Shown: in pieces, positions 63,830-64,000 of the stretch
How positions within the stretch are numbered: position 1 is the stretch's first letter
How the letters are laid out: each line of letters begins with the position of its first letter
From: Streptomyces mangrovi
GTDB lineage: Bacteria; Actinomycetota; Actinomycetes; Streptomycetales; Streptomycetaceae
Length of the DNA: 64,000 nt
Assembly (NCBI RefSeq): GCF_900114215.1
Contig: NZ_FOSG01000002.1
Span: 124,001 to 188,000, forward strand
Direction: 5' to 3'
The notes under the pieces: model-generated
Database searches by the model: none
Seen by the model: only the letters and a program-made list of their open reading frames with translations
Told to the model about the DNA's origin: nothing
Position numbers and translations under genes: made by a program

Positions 63830-64000
63830 CTACGGGCAGTCGGGGACGCCGGGGATCCTGTTGTCCGGGGTGGCGACGTAGATGTTGGTCATGTAACCGC
63901 CGTACTGGGGCAGATAGGCCCACCAGTCGTTGGTGTAGGGCGGCACGGAGACCGTCTGGCCGCGCTTCTGGCAGCCGACCAGGACGTCGACGCCGGCCGG
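63830..64000 (-). CDS. C-terminal part of a probable secreted protein
   Basis: The frame enters from the right edge and ends at 63830. The visible 56 residues include VDVLVGCQKRGQTVSVPPYT and NDWWAYLPQYGGYMTNIYVA, ending RIPGVPDCP. Two cysteines and many aromatic residues suggest an exported, disulfide-bonded domain, similar to the SH3-like ends of small Streptomyces secreted proteins. The start and any signal peptide lie outside the window. Confidence 0.7.
   Translation of the reverse strand, partial: PAGVDVLVGCQKRGQTVSVPPYTNDWWAYLPQYGGYMTNIYVATPDNRIPGVPDCP

Overview
The window is a piece of a high-GC actinobacterial chromosome, almost certainly Streptomyces. The evidence is codon usage with G or C at nearly every third position, many GTG and TTG starts, GC-rich hairpin terminators without T-tracts, and a gene order that I recognise from the conserved Streptomyces core: DUF6114/DUF6230, thioredoxin-TPR, icmA, meaB, thiolase, mce, scy, filP, nucS, chitinase, the atp operon, prfA, rpmE, rho, the thr genes and lysA. 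Nothing looks like plasmid or phage, except a small patch beside a tRNA gene near the right end.

Layout. 1-6.9 kb: mostly minus-strand genes (DUF6114/DUF6230 pair, thioredoxin-TPR co-chaperone, isobutyryl-CoA mutase IcmA, two DUF3817 membrane proteins flanking a MarR regulator and an MTH1187 protein). 7.0-10.8 kb: a plus-strand operon of three AIM24 proteins with two duplicated 31-codon micro-ORFs between the first two, then MarR and a Pro/Gln-rich membrane protein. 10.9-13.8 kb: a two-component system divergent from a secreted PepSY-like protein, both carrying Asp/Arg repeats. 13.8-16.7 kb: MeaB, thiolase and methylmalonyl-CoA epimerase. 16.8-21.4 kb: the coiled-coil tip-growth proteins Scy and FilP. 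21.5-25.5 kb: an ABC exporter, a small zinc-binding protein and an LLM flavin oxidoreductase. 25.5-32.8 kb: SCO5389-like protein, NucS, a large STAND-type ATPase with an extracellular repeat tail, a STAS protein, 3-hydroxybutyryl-CoA dehydrogenase, PduO-type adenosyltransferase and a membrane protein. 32.9-36.9 kb: NarL-type two-component pair and a secreted GH18 chitinase.

From 37.1 to 61.5 kb every gene is on the minus strand: DUF2550, atpIBEFHAGDC, a WecA/MraY-type sugar-phosphate transferase, a phosphatase-like protein, threonylcarbamoyl-AMP synthase, prmC, prfA, rpmE, an LCP ligase, rho, thrB, thrC, hom, lysA, an ArgS-related protein (NrtL) and a single-domain response regulator. 61.6-64 kb holds tRNA-Arg(CCG), a conserved short protein, a degenerate low-GC patch with a Cys-rich micro-ORF, an ArsR/DUF5937-type regulator, and the end of a probable secreted protein.

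How the genes work together. The left half gathers acyl-CoA and B12 functions (IcmA, MeaB, thiolase, hydroxybutyryl-CoA dehydrogenase, epimerase, adenosyltransferase) that interconvert butyryl/isobutyryl- and methylmalonyl-CoA, an important precursor supply in Streptomyces. Scy and FilP organise hyphal tip growth. The right half is housekeeping: ATP synthesis, translation termination and release-factor methylation, tRNA modification, transcription termination and the aspartate-family amino acid pathway. Points most worth a second look are the duplicated micro-ORFs in the AIM24 operon, the shared RDDD repeats of a kinase and its neighbouring secreted protein, a phosphatase homologue with Ser in place of the catalytic Cys, a tandem repeat that carries the 3' end of the DUF2550 gene, and Rex/Crp-like sites upstream of the atp operon.
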